Source: DATFRX01 sp035630615
GTDB taxonomy: Bacteria; Actinomycetota; Actinomycetes; Propionibacteriales; Nocardioidaceae
Reading direction: 5' to 3'
DNA length: 15,496 nucleotides
NCBI GenBank assembly: GCA_035630615.1
Contig: DASQKI010000030.1
Coordinates: 1-15,496 of the forward strand
Position numbers and translations under genes: made by a program. This document shows positions 1-7,576 of the stretch, piece after piece. The stretch's first letter is position 1. Every line of letters starts with the position of its first letter. Under the pieces are notes generated by a model that did no database searches, was not told the origin of the DNA, and saw only the letters and a list, made by a program, of their open reading frames with translations.

Positions 1-698
1 CAGCGGGCGAGGGCCTCGCGCAGGCCGCCGGCGTTCTTGAAGGTCACCGTGCCAGCGAAGGACAGCCACCAGCCGCGGCTGACGCAGTGCTCGGCCATCG
101 CGGCATCGCCGGAGAAGCAGTGGAAGACCACCCGCTCGGGCGGTCCGGCGTCCTCCAGCACCCGGATCACATCGTCGTGGGCGTCCCGGTCGTGGATCAC
201 CAACGCCTTTCCGTGCCGGGACGCCATCTCGATGTGCGCGCGGAACGACGTCTCCTGGTCGGCGCGTCCCTCAGGTCCGGTGCGGAAGTAGTCCAGCCCC
301 GACTCACCGACGGCCCGTACGACGGGGTCGTCCGCGAGCACGTCGATCTCGGCCAGGGCGCTGTCCAACGTGCCGGCCATGGCGAGCAGGGGCGCCTCGT
401 TGGGGTGCAGCGCGACGCCGGCCACCAGCTCGTCGTACCGGTTGGCGGTCTCCACTGCCCACCGCGCACCGGGCAGGTCGCAGCCGATCTGCACGATGCG
501 CGGCACCCCCGCGGCCTTCGACGCGGCGAGGGCGTCGTCGACCGACAGCCAGTCGTCCGGCGGGTCGGCGATGTCGAGGTGGCAGTGCGAGTCGGCCACC
601 GGCACCCGGAGGGGTTCCGGGGCCGGTGGCCGCTCGCGCGGTCCGCTGACCCGGCCGCCGCGAGCCCTGGTGGGCCCGTGGGGGGTGCTGCCGGTCAC
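1..698 (-). CDS. tatD: TatD family metal-dependent hydrolase (3' end off window)
   Basis: TatD proteins are TIM-barrel metal-dependent hydrolases with DNase activity. The 232 visible codons contain the N-terminal metal-binding DSHCHLD (residues 36-42), GESGLDYF, IHDRDAH and FHCFSG, all in family order. The C-terminal metal ligand region lies beyond base 1, so the gene is cut by the window and not necessarily truncated. The GTG start at 698 overlaps the metG stop as GTGA, which implies translational coupling. An unusual Pro/Arg-rich stretch of about 33 residues precedes the barrel. TatD next to metG is a common actinobacterial arrangement. The family assignment is secure; the cellular substrate is not known from sequence. 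Confidence 0.93.
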   Translation of the reverse strand, partial: MTGSTPHGPTRARGGRVSGPRERPPAPEPLRVPVADSHCHLDIADPPDDWLSVDDALAASKAAGVPRIVQIGCDLPGARWAVETANRYDELVAGVALHPNEAPLLAMAGTLDSALAEIDVLADDPVVRAVGESGLDYFRTGPEGRADQETSFRAHIEMASRHGKALVIHDRDAHDDVIRVLEDAGPPERVVFHCFSGDAAMAEHCVSRGWWLSFAGTVTFKNAGGLREALAR

Positions 699-2266
699 GC
701 CTGCCCGGGCTCTTCGATCCGCGGGAAGAGCGGCGCGCTCTTGGTGACGGCCGCACCGGCCGGCAGCTGACCCCAGCGCCAGGCGTCCTGCACCCGGGCG
801 TCGGCCAGCTCGCCCAGCGCCGCCTCGGCGCCGAGCGAGCTCCAGAGCTGCGTGCTCGCCTTGGGCATCACCGGATGGAGCAGCACCGCGACAACCCGCA
901 GCGCCTCGGCCGTCGCGTACAGGATGCGGTCGAGGTCGGCACCACGCGACTCGTCCTTCGCCACCTGCCACGGAGCCTGCTCGGTGACGTAGTTGTTGAT
1001 GATCCGCACGTAGTCCATCGCCGCCAGGATGGCGCCCTGGAGGTCGAGCCGGTCGATCGCCGCCTCGGCAGCTTCGACCGCCGTGGTGGCCGCCAGCGAG
1101 AGCTCCGGCTCGTCGACCGGCGCGGGCAGCACGCCGTCGCGGTAGCGACCCACCATCGAGGTGAGCCGGCTCGCGAGGTTGCCGAACTGGTCGGCGAGCT
1201 CGGCCTTGTAGCGCGCGCTGAGGTCCTCCCAGGAGAACGAGCCGTCCTGGCCGAACTCGATGGCCCGCAGGAAGTAGTAGCGGAACGCGTCCGAGCCGAA
1301 CACGTCGACGATCTCGCTCGGAGGGATCGCGGTGAGCTTGGACTTGCTCATCTTCTCGCCGCCGACGAGCAACCAGCCGTGCGCGAAGACCTTCTTGGGC
1401 AACGGCAGGTCGGCGGCCATCAGCATCGCCGGCCAGATCACCGCGTGGAACCGCAGGATGTCCTTGCCGACCAGGTGCACGTCGGCCGGCCAGGTCCGGT
1501 CGAACCGCTCAGGGTCGGTCCCGAATCCGGCCGCTGTCGCGTAGTTGAGCAGCGCGTCGATCCAGACGTACAGCACGTGGCTCTCGTCCCACGGCACCGG
1601 GATGCCCCAGTCAAACGTCGAGCGCGAGATCGAGAGGTCCTGCAGCCCTTGCTTGACGAACGACACGACCTCGTTGCGGGCGCTGTCCGGCTGCACGAAG
1701 GTCGGCTCCCGCTCGTACAGCTCGAGCAGCCGGTCGGCGTACTTGCTCAGCGCGAAGAAGTAGTTGTCCTCGGACAGGATCTCGACCGGTCGCTCGTGCA
1801 CCGGGCACAGCTGGGCGCCGTCGTCACCGGTGAGCAGCTCGGACGGGAGCTTGTACTCCTCGCAGGCGATGCAGTACGGCCCTTCGTAGCTGCCCTTGTA
1901 GACGTCGCCGTTGTCGTAGATCGTCTGCCAAAACTCGCGTACTCGCTCGGTGTGCCGCTGCTCGGTGGTGCGGATGAAGTCGTCGTTGGACGCGTCGACG
2001 ACCCGTAGCACCGGCTCCCATTCGGACTCGACGAGCTTGTCGGCCCACTCCTGCGGGGTCATGCCGTTGTCGCGGGCGGCCTCGAGCACCTTCTCGCCGT
2101 GCTCGTCGGTGCCGGTGAGGAACACGACGGGCTCGCGACGCTGTCGGTGCCACCGGGCGATCATGTCCGCGGCGACGGTGGTGTACGCATTGCCGATCGA
2201 CGGCGGGGCCGTCACGTAATAGATCGGCGTCGTGATGTAAAACGCCTTCGCCTGGGATTCGGACAT
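695..2266 (-). CDS. metG: Methionyl-tRNA synthetase, short form (523 aa)
   Basis: This class I aminoacyl-tRNA synthetase charges tRNA-Met in the cytoplasm. The Rossmann catalytic domain carries FLTGTDEHG (about 49-57), a zinc-knuckle-like insert with Cys132, Cys135, Cys154 and His157, FDWGIPVPW (218-226) and a textbook KMSKS loop (EKMSKSK, 304-310). The first signature is unusual: where HIGH is expected the protein reads PPSIGNAYT (Ser23-Ile-Gly-Asn26). HLGN-type fourth positions occur in eukaryotic MetRS, but Ser in the first position is uncommon. The protein ends after the anticodon-binding alpha-helical domain with no C-terminal EMAP-like domain. The ATG at 2266 is supported by a TAGGAT box six bases upstream. 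It lies 135 bp downstream of a second metG and overlaps tatD. Confidence 0.93.
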   Translation of the reverse strand: MSESQAKAFYITTPIYYVTAPPSIGNAYTTVAADMIARWHRQRREPVVFLTGTDEHGEKVLEAARDNGMTPQEWADKLVESEWEPVLRVVDASNDDFIRTTEQRHTERVREFWQTIYDNGDVYKGSYEGPYCIACEEYKLPSELLTGDDGAQLCPVHERPVEILSEDNYFFALSKYADRLLELYEREPTFVQPDSARNEVVSFVKQGLQDLSISRSTFDWGIPVPWDESHVLYVWIDALLNYATAAGFGTDPERFDRTWPADVHLVGKDILRFHAVIWPAMLMAADLPLPKKVFAHGWLLVGGEKMSKSKLTAIPPSEIVDVFGSDAFRYYFLRAIEFGQDGSFSWEDLSARYKAELADQFGNLASRLTSMVGRYRDGVLPAPVDEPELSLAATTAVEAAEAAIDRLDLQGAILAAMDYVRIINNYVTEQAPWQVAKDESRGADLDRILYATAEALRVVAVLLHPVMPKASTQLWSSLGAEAALGELADARVQDAWRWGQLPAGAAVTKSAPLFPRIEEPGQA

Positions 2267-2272
2267 GCGCCG

Positions 2273-2278
2273 ATCCTA
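2273..2278 (-). promoter_or_regulatory. Putative -10 box (TAGGAT) for a leaderless metG transcript
   Basis: On the minus strand TAGGAT is followed by six bases and then the ATG at 2266, with no Shine-Dalgarno in between. This spacing would put the transcript start at or next to the start codon, and would give the short metG its own promoter inside the metG-metG-tatD run. No convincing -35 is visible. Confidence 0.5.
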
Positions 2279-2401
2279 GGACGGCCGTCGCGGACGGTTC
2301 GACCGGGTTTCACCGAGCCCCATCGCTGGCGCAGAGATGCGAGGAAGTGGGGGAGACGCGCAGTCTCGATGCGACGACGTCGGGACGTGGGGGCGGGCGC
2401 G

Positions 2402-4201
2402 TCAGGACGACGAAGCGGACTCCTCGAGGCGGGCGAGCTCGTCGTCGACGACGGACGGGTCGAGCTTGGTGAAGATCGGCGTCGGTGCCGCTAGCGGTGT
2501 GCCGGGCTCGACCGGAATCCGGGCCCACACCGCCTGTTCGCCGTAGTCGCCGGTCAAAATGGGATAGCCGGGGCCGCCATCGAGGTCGTCGACCTCCTGG
2601 ATCTCCGGCCCAGGCGAGATCGCGCCGGACCGCCCGAGCGCCGCGTGGATGCGTTGCGCCGAGTGCGGCAGGAACGGAGCCAGCAGCCGGTTGCAGTCGT
2701 CGACGACCTGCGCCGTCACATGCAGGACGGTCCGCATCCGGTCGGGATCCTCGGTCCGCAGCTTCCACGGCGCCTGCTGCGACAGGTAGCCGTTGGCCTC
2801 CATCGCGACCCGCATCGCCTCGCTGATGGCCTGCTTCTGCCGGTGCCGCGCCATCAGGCCGCCGACGGTGCCGAAGGCCGACTCCGACGTCGCGAGCAGC
2901 GCCCGATCGGAATCGGTGAGCTCGCCCGCCTCCGGAATCGAGCCGACGTTCTTCGCGATCATCGACACCGTGCGATTGACCAGGTTGCCCCACGTGTTGA
3001 CCAGCTCGTCGTTGTTGCGCCGAACGAACTCGGCCCAGGTGAAGTCGGTGTCCTGCGTCTCGGGTCCGGCGACCGAGATGAAGTAGCGCAACGCATCGGG
3101 CCCATAGCGCTCCAGTACGTCGCGTACGTAGATCACCACGGACCGGCTCGTCGAGAACTGTCGACCCTCCATCGTGAGGAACTCACTGCTCACGACCTCG
3201 GTCGGCAGGTTGAGCGTGCCGTACTCGCCCGGCGACCCGCCACGGTCACCGCGCCCGTCGTACGCGAGCAGCTCGGACGGCCAGATCTGGGAGTGGAACG
3301 TGATGTTGTCCTTGCCCATGAAGTAGTACGACACGGCTTCAGGGTCGCCCCACCAGGCTCGCCAAGCATCGGGATCGCCGCTGCGTCGGGCCCACTCGAT
3401 CGACGCCGAGAGGTAGCCGATGACGGCGTCGAACCAGACGTACAGCCGCTTGTTGGGGTCGTCGCGCCAGCCGTCGAGCGGCACCGGGATGCCCCAGTCG
3501 ATGTCACGGGTCATGGCCCGCGGGCGGACGTCTTCGAGCAGGTTGAGGCTGAACTTGAGGACGTTGGGCCGCCAGTCGGTCCGAGTGCGCAGCCAGTCGC
3601 CGAGCGCGTGCGACAGCGCGGGCAGGTCGAGGAAGAAGTGCTCGGTCTCGACAAACTCCGGAACCTCGCCGTTGATCCGGCTGCGCGGGTTCTTCAGCTC
3701 GATCGCGTCGAGCTGGTTGCCGCAGTTGTCGCACTGGTCGCCGCGAGCGCTGTCGTAGCCGCAGATCGGGCAGGTGCCCTCGATGTAGCGGTCCGGCAGC
3801 GTGCGCCCGGTCGACGGCGAGATCGCGCCGAGCGTCTGCTTGGCGATCATGTAGCCGTTCTTGTGCAGCGTCCGGAACATCTCCTGGGCGACCGCGTAGT
3901 GATTGCGGGTCGTGGTGCGGGTGAAGAGGTCGTACGAGAGACCGAGCGCGTGCAGGTCTTCGACGATGACCCGGTTGTAGCGGTCGGCGAGCTCTCGCGC
4001 CGTCACGCCCTCCTGCTCGGCCTGCACCAGGATCGGCGTGCCGTGCTCGTCGGTGCCACTGACCATGAGCACGTCGTTGCCGGCCATGCGCATGTAGCGG
4101 CTGAACACGTCCGACGGAACGCCGAATCCGGAGACATGACCGATGTGGCGCGGGCCGTTGGCGTACGGCCAGGCCACAGCTGTGAGCACACGGCGCGACA
4201 T
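2402..4201 (-). CDS. metG: Methionyl-tRNA synthetase, long zinc form (599 aa)
   Basis: This is a second methionyl-tRNA synthetase, of a different subtype from its neighbour. It has an intact HIGH motif (residues 19-22), GTDEHG (49-54), a four-cysteine zinc knuckle (C144, C147, C157, C160), DIDWGIPVPLDGW, and an anticodon domain with NNDELVNTWGNLVNR. The KMSKS position reads GRQFSTSR (346-353). Degenerate forms with the SxSR core are, as I recall, usual in this actinobacterial subtype, so it is probably active. A longer reading frame extends to 4264, but the ATG at 4201 begins with the conserved SRRVLTAVAWPYANG and has TAGGAT seven bases upstream. Transcription runs leftward from the inverted-repeat region 4261-4323. 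Having both MetRS subtypes side by side is the notable point. Confidence 0.93.
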   Translation of the reverse strand: MSRRVLTAVAWPYANGPRHIGHVSGFGVPSDVFSRYMRMAGNDVLMVSGTDEHGTPILVQAEQEGVTARELADRYNRVIVEDLHALGLSYDLFTRTTTRNHYAVAQEMFRTLHKNGYMIAKQTLGAISPSTGRTLPDRYIEGTCPICGYDSARGDQCDNCGNQLDAIELKNPRSRINGEVPEFVETEHFFLDLPALSHALGDWLRTRTDWRPNVLKFSLNLLEDVRPRAMTRDIDWGIPVPLDGWRDDPNKRLYVWFDAVIGYLSASIEWARRSGDPDAWRAWWGDPEAVSYYFMGKDNITFHSQIWPSELLAYDGRGDRGGSPGEYGTLNLPTEVVSSEFLTMEGRQFSTSRSVVIYVRDVLERYGPDALRYFISVAGPETQDTDFTWAEFVRRNNDELVNTWGNLVNRTVSMIAKNVGSIPEAGELTDSDRALLATSESAFGTVGGLMARHRQKQAISEAMRVAMEANGYLSQQAPWKLRTEDPDRMRTVLHVTAQVVDDCNRLLAPFLPHSAQRIHAALGRSGAISPGPEIQEVDDLDGGPGYPILTGDYGEQAVWARIPVEPGTPLAAPTPIFTKLDPSVVDDELARLEESASSS

Positions 4202-4208
4202 GCCGTCG

Positions 4209-4214
4209 ATCCTA
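4209..4214 (-). promoter_or_regulatory. Putative -10 box (TAGGAT) for long metG
   Basis: TAGGAT on the minus strand lies seven bases before the ATG at 4201. The same hexamer sits before the other metG, which suggests similar leaderless expression of the two genes. The AGGA within it could act as a weak Shine-Dalgarno, so leadered initiation is not excluded. Confidence 0.45.
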
Positions 4215-4260
4215 TTGAGCGGCCGGCGAATGCCGCGGGCCACTCCGCCAACACGCAGCC

Positions 4261-4323
4261 TCACTCGTTCAGGCGTTCACCTAATCTGACATATCGGACG
4301 GAAGCGAGCACCTGAACGAGTGA
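4261..4323. repeat. 15-bp inverted repeat with 33-nt loop, between rsmI and metG
   Basis: The arms TCACTCGTTCAGGCG (4261-4275) and CACCTGAACGAGTGA (4309-4323) pair over 15 positions with one G-U; the outer 13 bp are perfect. The repeat lies downstream of rsmI and upstream of the long metG promoter, on the path of leftward transcription. No T-tract follows on either strand, so it is not a standard terminator. It could be an unusual terminator, a protein-binding palindrome or a relic of a very small inverted-repeat element. No target-site duplication is obvious. Confidence 0.6.
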
Positions 4324-4355
4324 AGCGGGGCCTGGGACTCGATGCCCGCGCGGCG

Positions 4356-5186
4356 TCAGGCTCGATGCACCGCGTTGTAGACGTCGCGCCGGCGTGCCCC
4401 CGTCACCCGGGCCACCGCCGCGATCGCGTCGCGCCGCGACATGCCGTCGGCTTCGAGGTCGGCGACCCGGGCGACCAGCTCCGTCTCGGTCAACTGCGCC
4501 CCAGCCGCTTCCGCGCCTGCGACGACCAGGGTCACCTCGCCGAGTACACCGTCCTCGGCCCAAGCGACGAGAGCGGCCAGCGTGCCCCGGCGTACCTCCT
4601 CATGCGTCTTGGTCAGCTCGCGACACACGGCGGCCCGCCGCTCAGCGCCCCACGCGTCTGCCATCGCCCCCAGCGCAGCTGCGGTGCGTCGCGGGGCCTC
4701 GAAGAACACCATCGTCCGCGGTTCGCTGGACAGCTCGGCCAGGCGACGCGACCGCTCGCCAGGCTTGCGCGGAAGGAAGCCCTCGAAGCAGAAGCGGTCG
4801 ACCGGCAGCCCCGACACGGCGAGCGCCGCAAGGACCGCCGACGGCCCGGGCACCACGCTGATCGCCACGTCGGCTTCGACCGCGGCCGCGACGAGGCGGT
4901 AGCCCGGATCGGACACGCTGGGCATCCCGGCATCGGTCACGAGCAGCACGTTAGCCCCACTGCTCAGTCCCTCGACCAACTCAGCGGTGCGGCTGGCCTC
5001 GTTGCCTTCGAAGTACGACACGACCCGCCCCGTCACCGTGACCCCGAGTTCGCCAGCCAGCCGTCGCAGCCGCCTCGTGTCTTCGGCCGCGATCACGTCG
5101 GCGCCCTCCAGCGCGGCGGTGAGCCGAGGCGAGGCGTCGTCGACGCGACCGATGGGCGTCGCGGCGATCGTCAGGGTCCCAGCCAC
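4356..5186 (-). CDS. rsmI: 16S rRNA (cytidine-1402-2'-O)-methyltransferase RsmI
   Basis: RsmI methylates the ribose of C1402 in the ribosomal decoding centre using S-adenosylmethionine. The 276-aa protein shows ATPIGRVDD (9-17), AEDTRR (34-39), the DAGMPSVSDPG loop (85-95), VVPGPSA (111-117), EGFLPRK and RELTKTHEE, all family signatures in the expected order and at full length. The GTG at 5186 places MAGTLTIAATPIG at the N-terminus as in homologues. It is divergent from the mannosyltransferase gene, an arrangement also found in mycobacteria (Rv1003 and Rv1002c). Its own promoter is unclear; CACCAT at 5193-5198 is a one-mismatch version of the -10 pattern seen elsewhere here. Confidence 0.95.
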   Translation of the reverse strand: MAGTLTIAATPIGRVDDASPRLTAALEGADVIAAEDTRRLRRLAGELGVTVTGRVVSYFEGNEASRTAELVEGLSSGANVLLVTDAGMPSVSDPGYRLVAAAVEADVAISVVPGPSAVLAALAVSGLPVDRFCFEGFLPRKPGERSRRLAELSSEPRTMVFFEAPRRTAAALGAMADAWGAERRAAVCRELTKTHEEVRRGTLAALVAWAEDGVLGEVTLVVAGAEAAGAQLTETELVARVADLEADGMSRRDAIAAVARVTGARRRDVYNAVHRA

Positions 5187-5218
5187 GACGCCATGGTGTC
5201 AGGTCGGGTGCCTGGCCT

Positions 5219-5224
5219 TACGAT
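5219..5224 (+). promoter_or_regulatory. Putative -10 box (TACGAT) for mannosyltransferase
   Basis: TACGAT is followed by seven bases and GTG at 5232. It overlaps the alternative ATG at 5223, so if this is the real -10 the protein must start at 5232. Confidence 0.4.
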
Positions 5225-5231
5225 GCATCGG

Positions 5232-6896
5232 GTGACGACGGCGGTGGACGTACGGGCGGAGTCGTCGACCGTCCTCGGCAAGCAGGACGACGAGCCGTAC
5301 CCGCCACTCCGCCAACGGTTCACCGCTCGGATCGCCGGCTCTCCCCGCCTCACCGGCTGGCTGGTCCCGATCGCCATCGCGCTGGTCGCCCTCGCGCTCC
5401 GCCTGTGGCACATCGGACAGCCACACGAGATTCTCTTCGACGAGACGTACTACGCCAAGGACGCGCACTCCCTGCTCGAGTACGGCTACGTCCGGGACTC
5501 GACGGAGAACGCCAACGAGCGGATCCTCAACGGCGAGACCACCGGGATCAACACCGACCAACCGTCGCAAGTCGTCCATCCCGAGGTCGGCAAGTGGATG
5601 ATCGCCGTCGGCGAGAAGCTGTTCGGCTTCGACCCGACCGGATGGCGAGTGTCGGCCGCCATCGTCGGTGCGCTGACCGTGCTCGTGCTGGCCCGGATGG
5701 TTCGCCGCCTCAGCGGTTCGACCCTCATCGGCTGCGTGGCGGGGCTGTTGCTGGCCTTCGACGGCATGCACTTCGTCATGTCACGGTTGGCGCTGCTCGA
5801 CGTCTTCCTCGCGTTTTGGCTCGTGTGCGCCGTCGCCTGCCTGGTGGCCGACCGCGACTGGGGCCGAGCCAGACTGCTGCAACGACATCCGGAGACGACC
5901 GAGATCGAGGGGTACGGCCCGGTCCGACTGATGCTGTGGCGACCGTGGAGACTCGGCGCCGGCGTCTGCTTCGGCCTGGCCTGCGGCACCAAATGGAACG
6001 CGCTCTACGTCCTCGCCGCGATGGGCATCCTGATCTGGGTGTGGGACTCGGGCGCTCGCCGAGCGATCGGCGTCCGCGCGGCGTGGCTGAAGTCGACGGT
6101 CGCGGACGGCCTGCCAGCGTTCGTGATGATCGTGGGGGTCGGGCTGGTCGTCTACGTTCTGACCTGGACCGGCTGGCTGTGGCATCACAACACGTACGAG
6201 CAACGCTACGGATTCGGCTACGGCGACGAGGCGCCGTGGGGCACATACCTCAATGACCAGGCGTCCGGGTGGTTCGGCCAAACGATCGAGGCATTGCGGT
6301 CGCTGTGGCACTACCACGTGATGATTTACCACTTCCACACCGGCGACTACCTGGCGGGCAAGACGCATCCGTACCAGTCGCACCCGCAGGGATGGCTCAC
6401 CCTGAATCGGCCGGTAGGCATCGCGGTGACGACCAACATCGAGCCGGGTGAGCAAGGGTGTACGGCCGGATCGGGCTCAACCTGCCTGCGACAGGTCCTC
6501 GCGCTCGGCAACCCGATGGTGTGGTGGCCGGCGGCGGCCGCCCTCGTCATCAGCGTGTGGCAATGGGTGGTTCGCCGAGACTGGCGGTTCGCCGTGCCCG
6601 TGCTCGTGGTCGCGACCGCGTGGCTGCCCTGGTTCCGCTACGACGACCGGCCGATCTTCTCGTTCTACGCCACCGCGATCATTCCGTTCTCATGCGCCGC
6701 TCTCGCGATGGTGTTGGGCATGGTGCTCGGGCCGGCGGACGGGCCGAAGCCGCGTCGAATCGCCGGCGGCGTGCTCATGGTGGCGGTGTTGACCGCGGTC
6801 GTGCTGGCATTCGCCTACTTCTGGCCGATCTGGACCAATGGGCTGGTCACCCATGACCAGTGGCAATCGCGGATGTGGCTCGACTCCTGGATCTGA
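5232..6896 (+). CDS. Polyprenyl-phosphate-mannose:protein mannosyltransferase (PMT, GT39)
   Basis: This is an actinobacterial protein O-mannosyltransferase, a multipass membrane enzyme that moves mannose from polyprenyl-phosphate-mannose to Ser/Thr of exported proteins. The N-terminus has a soluble tail and then a hydrophobic helix (GWLVPIAIALVALALRL), followed by the catalytic acidic pair in LFDETYYAKDAHS on the first extracytoplasmic loop. Several further hydrophobic helices follow. A C-terminal region with HYHVMIYHFHTG, HPYQSHPQGW and a last run of helices fits the PMT_4TMC domain. The length of about 554 aa is close to that of Rv1002c. The same frame is open far upstream, over the shadow of rsmI. 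ATG 5193 and ATG 5223 are possible starts, but GTG 5232 fits the upstream TACGAT best. Lipoproteins such as those in this window are typical substrates of such enzymes. Confidence 0.92.
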   Translation: MTTAVDVRAESSTVLGKQDDEPYPPLRQRFTARIAGSPRLTGWLVPIAIALVALALRLWHIGQPHEILFDETYYAKDAHSLLEYGYVRDSTENANERILNGETTGINTDQPSQVVHPEVGKWMIAVGEKLFGFDPTGWRVSAAIVGALTVLVLARMVRRLSGSTLIGCVAGLLLAFDGMHFVMSRLALLDVFLAFWLVCAVACLVADRDWGRARLLQRHPETTEIEGYGPVRLMLWRPWRLGAGVCFGLACGTKWNALYVLAAMGILIWVWDSGARRAIGVRAAWLKSTVADGLPAFVMIVGVGLVVYVLTWTGWLWHHNTYEQRYGFGYGDEAPWGTYLNDQASGWFGQTIEALRSLWHYHVMIYHFHTGDYLAGKTHPYQSHPQGWLTLNRPVGIAVTTNIEPGEQGCTAGSGSTCLRQVLALGNPMVWWPAAAALVISVWQWVVRRDWRFAVPVLVVATAWLPWFRYDDRPIFSFYATAIIPFSCAALAMVLGMVLGPADGPKPRRIAGGVLMVAVLTAVVLAFAYFWPIWTNGLVTHDQWQSRMWLDSWI

Positions 6897-6934
6897 CCCC
6901 CGCCGATCCGTCCCACCTCCCCCGCCGATCCGTC
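6897..6934. repeat. Two 16-bp direct repeats after the PMT gene
   Basis: CCCCCGCCGATCCGTC occurs at 6897-6912 and again at 6919-6934, a 22-bp period, in the short gap between the convergent PMT and aldolase genes. It begins right after the PMT stop codon. No hairpin with a T-tract is seen. It may be simple slippage duplication. Confidence 0.8.
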
Positions 6935-6946
6935 ACACTTGCCCGG

Positions 6947-7534
6947 TCAGACGTCGGCGAGTACGCCGCTCAGCTTCTCGACGACAACGGCCGGAGCGCC
7001 GCCGGACGTCAGCGCGGCCGACCCGAGTGCAACCCCCAAGGCACCGGCGGCGAAGTAGTCGGCGACATCGTCGGGCTGGATGCCGCCGCTCGGCACCAGC
7101 GGCACGTCGGGATACGGCCCGCGCAACGACCGCAGGTAGCTCGCCCCGCCCATCGCCGACACCGGAAACACCTTGACGGCCGTTGCGCCACACGCGGCGG
7201 CCGCGGTCACCTCGGTCGGGGTCAGCGCCCCGATGATCGTCGGGATCTCGACGGCGGCGGGGATCTCCGCGACGACATGCGGCGACACGAGCGCCTCGGC
7301 ACCGGCCGCCTCGGCTGCGCGGGCGGCATCAGCGTCGGTGATGGTGCCCGCGATCACGTGGAGCGTCTCGTAGGTCCCGACAAGCTCGCCGATCAAGTCG
7401 ACGTAACCCGCGATCGACGACGTGATCTCGAGGGCGAGTTCGGTTCCTGCGAGCTGCGGCGCGAGATCGAGCGCGGTCGAGCGATCGCGTACGACGACGA
7501 GCAGCCGCGCGGGGAGCAACGGTGTATCAGGCAC
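6947..7534 (-). CDS. 2-keto-3-deoxy-6-phosphogluconate aldolase family (Eda-like)
   Basis: KDPG/KHG aldolases cleave 2-keto-3-deoxy-6-phosphogluconate to pyruvate and glyceraldehyde-3-phosphate in the Entner-Doudoroff pathway or related sugar-acid routes. The 195-aa protein has the catalytic Glu in LALEIT (about residue 36), HVIAGTITDADAARAAEAAGA, IGALTPTEV, the Schiff-base lysine in AVKVFPVSAMGG (K121) and the phosphate-binding VPSGGI. The first barrel strand is abbreviated compared with E. coli Eda. No edd or sugar kinase lies nearby, so the physiological substrate is open (KDPG, KDPGal or another 2-keto-3-deoxy acid). Translation starts with GTG 7534, seven bases after TAGCGT. Confidence 0.88.
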   Translation of the reverse strand: MPDTPLLPARLLVVVRDRSTALDLAPQLAGTELALEITSSIAGYVDLIGELVGTYETLHVIAGTITDADAARAAEAAGAEALVSPHVVAEIPAAVEIPTIIGALTPTEVTAAAACGATAVKVFPVSAMGGASYLRSLRGPYPDVPLVPSGGIQPDDVADYFAAGALGVALGSAALTSGGAPAVVVEKLSGVLADV

Positions 7535-7541
7535 GAGTACG

Positions 7542-7547
7542 ACGCTA
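7542..7547 (-). promoter_or_regulatory. Putative -10 box (TAGCGT) for the aldolase gene
   Basis: TAGCGT on the minus strand lies seven bases before the GTG at 7534, in the 42-bp gap after the CYTH gene. This suggests an independent leaderless start although both genes point the same way. Confidence 0.45.
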
Positions 7548-7576
7548 AAGCATCGCCAGCCGAGCCGCCGTTCGTC

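Noticed and set aside
2353..2367. Hairpin GAGAC/GTCTC between the two metG genes
   Set aside because: Only five base pairs and no T-tract; too weak to call a terminator.
2645..4315. A 556-aa open frame opposite the long metG
   Set aside because: It is a high-GC shadow of the synthetase with no motifs; the metG frame on the other strand is unambiguous.
4320..5222. A 300-residue N-terminal extension of the mannosyltransferase
   Set aside because: It overlaps rsmI on the opposite strand and has no family match by eye; homologues begin near 5223-5232.
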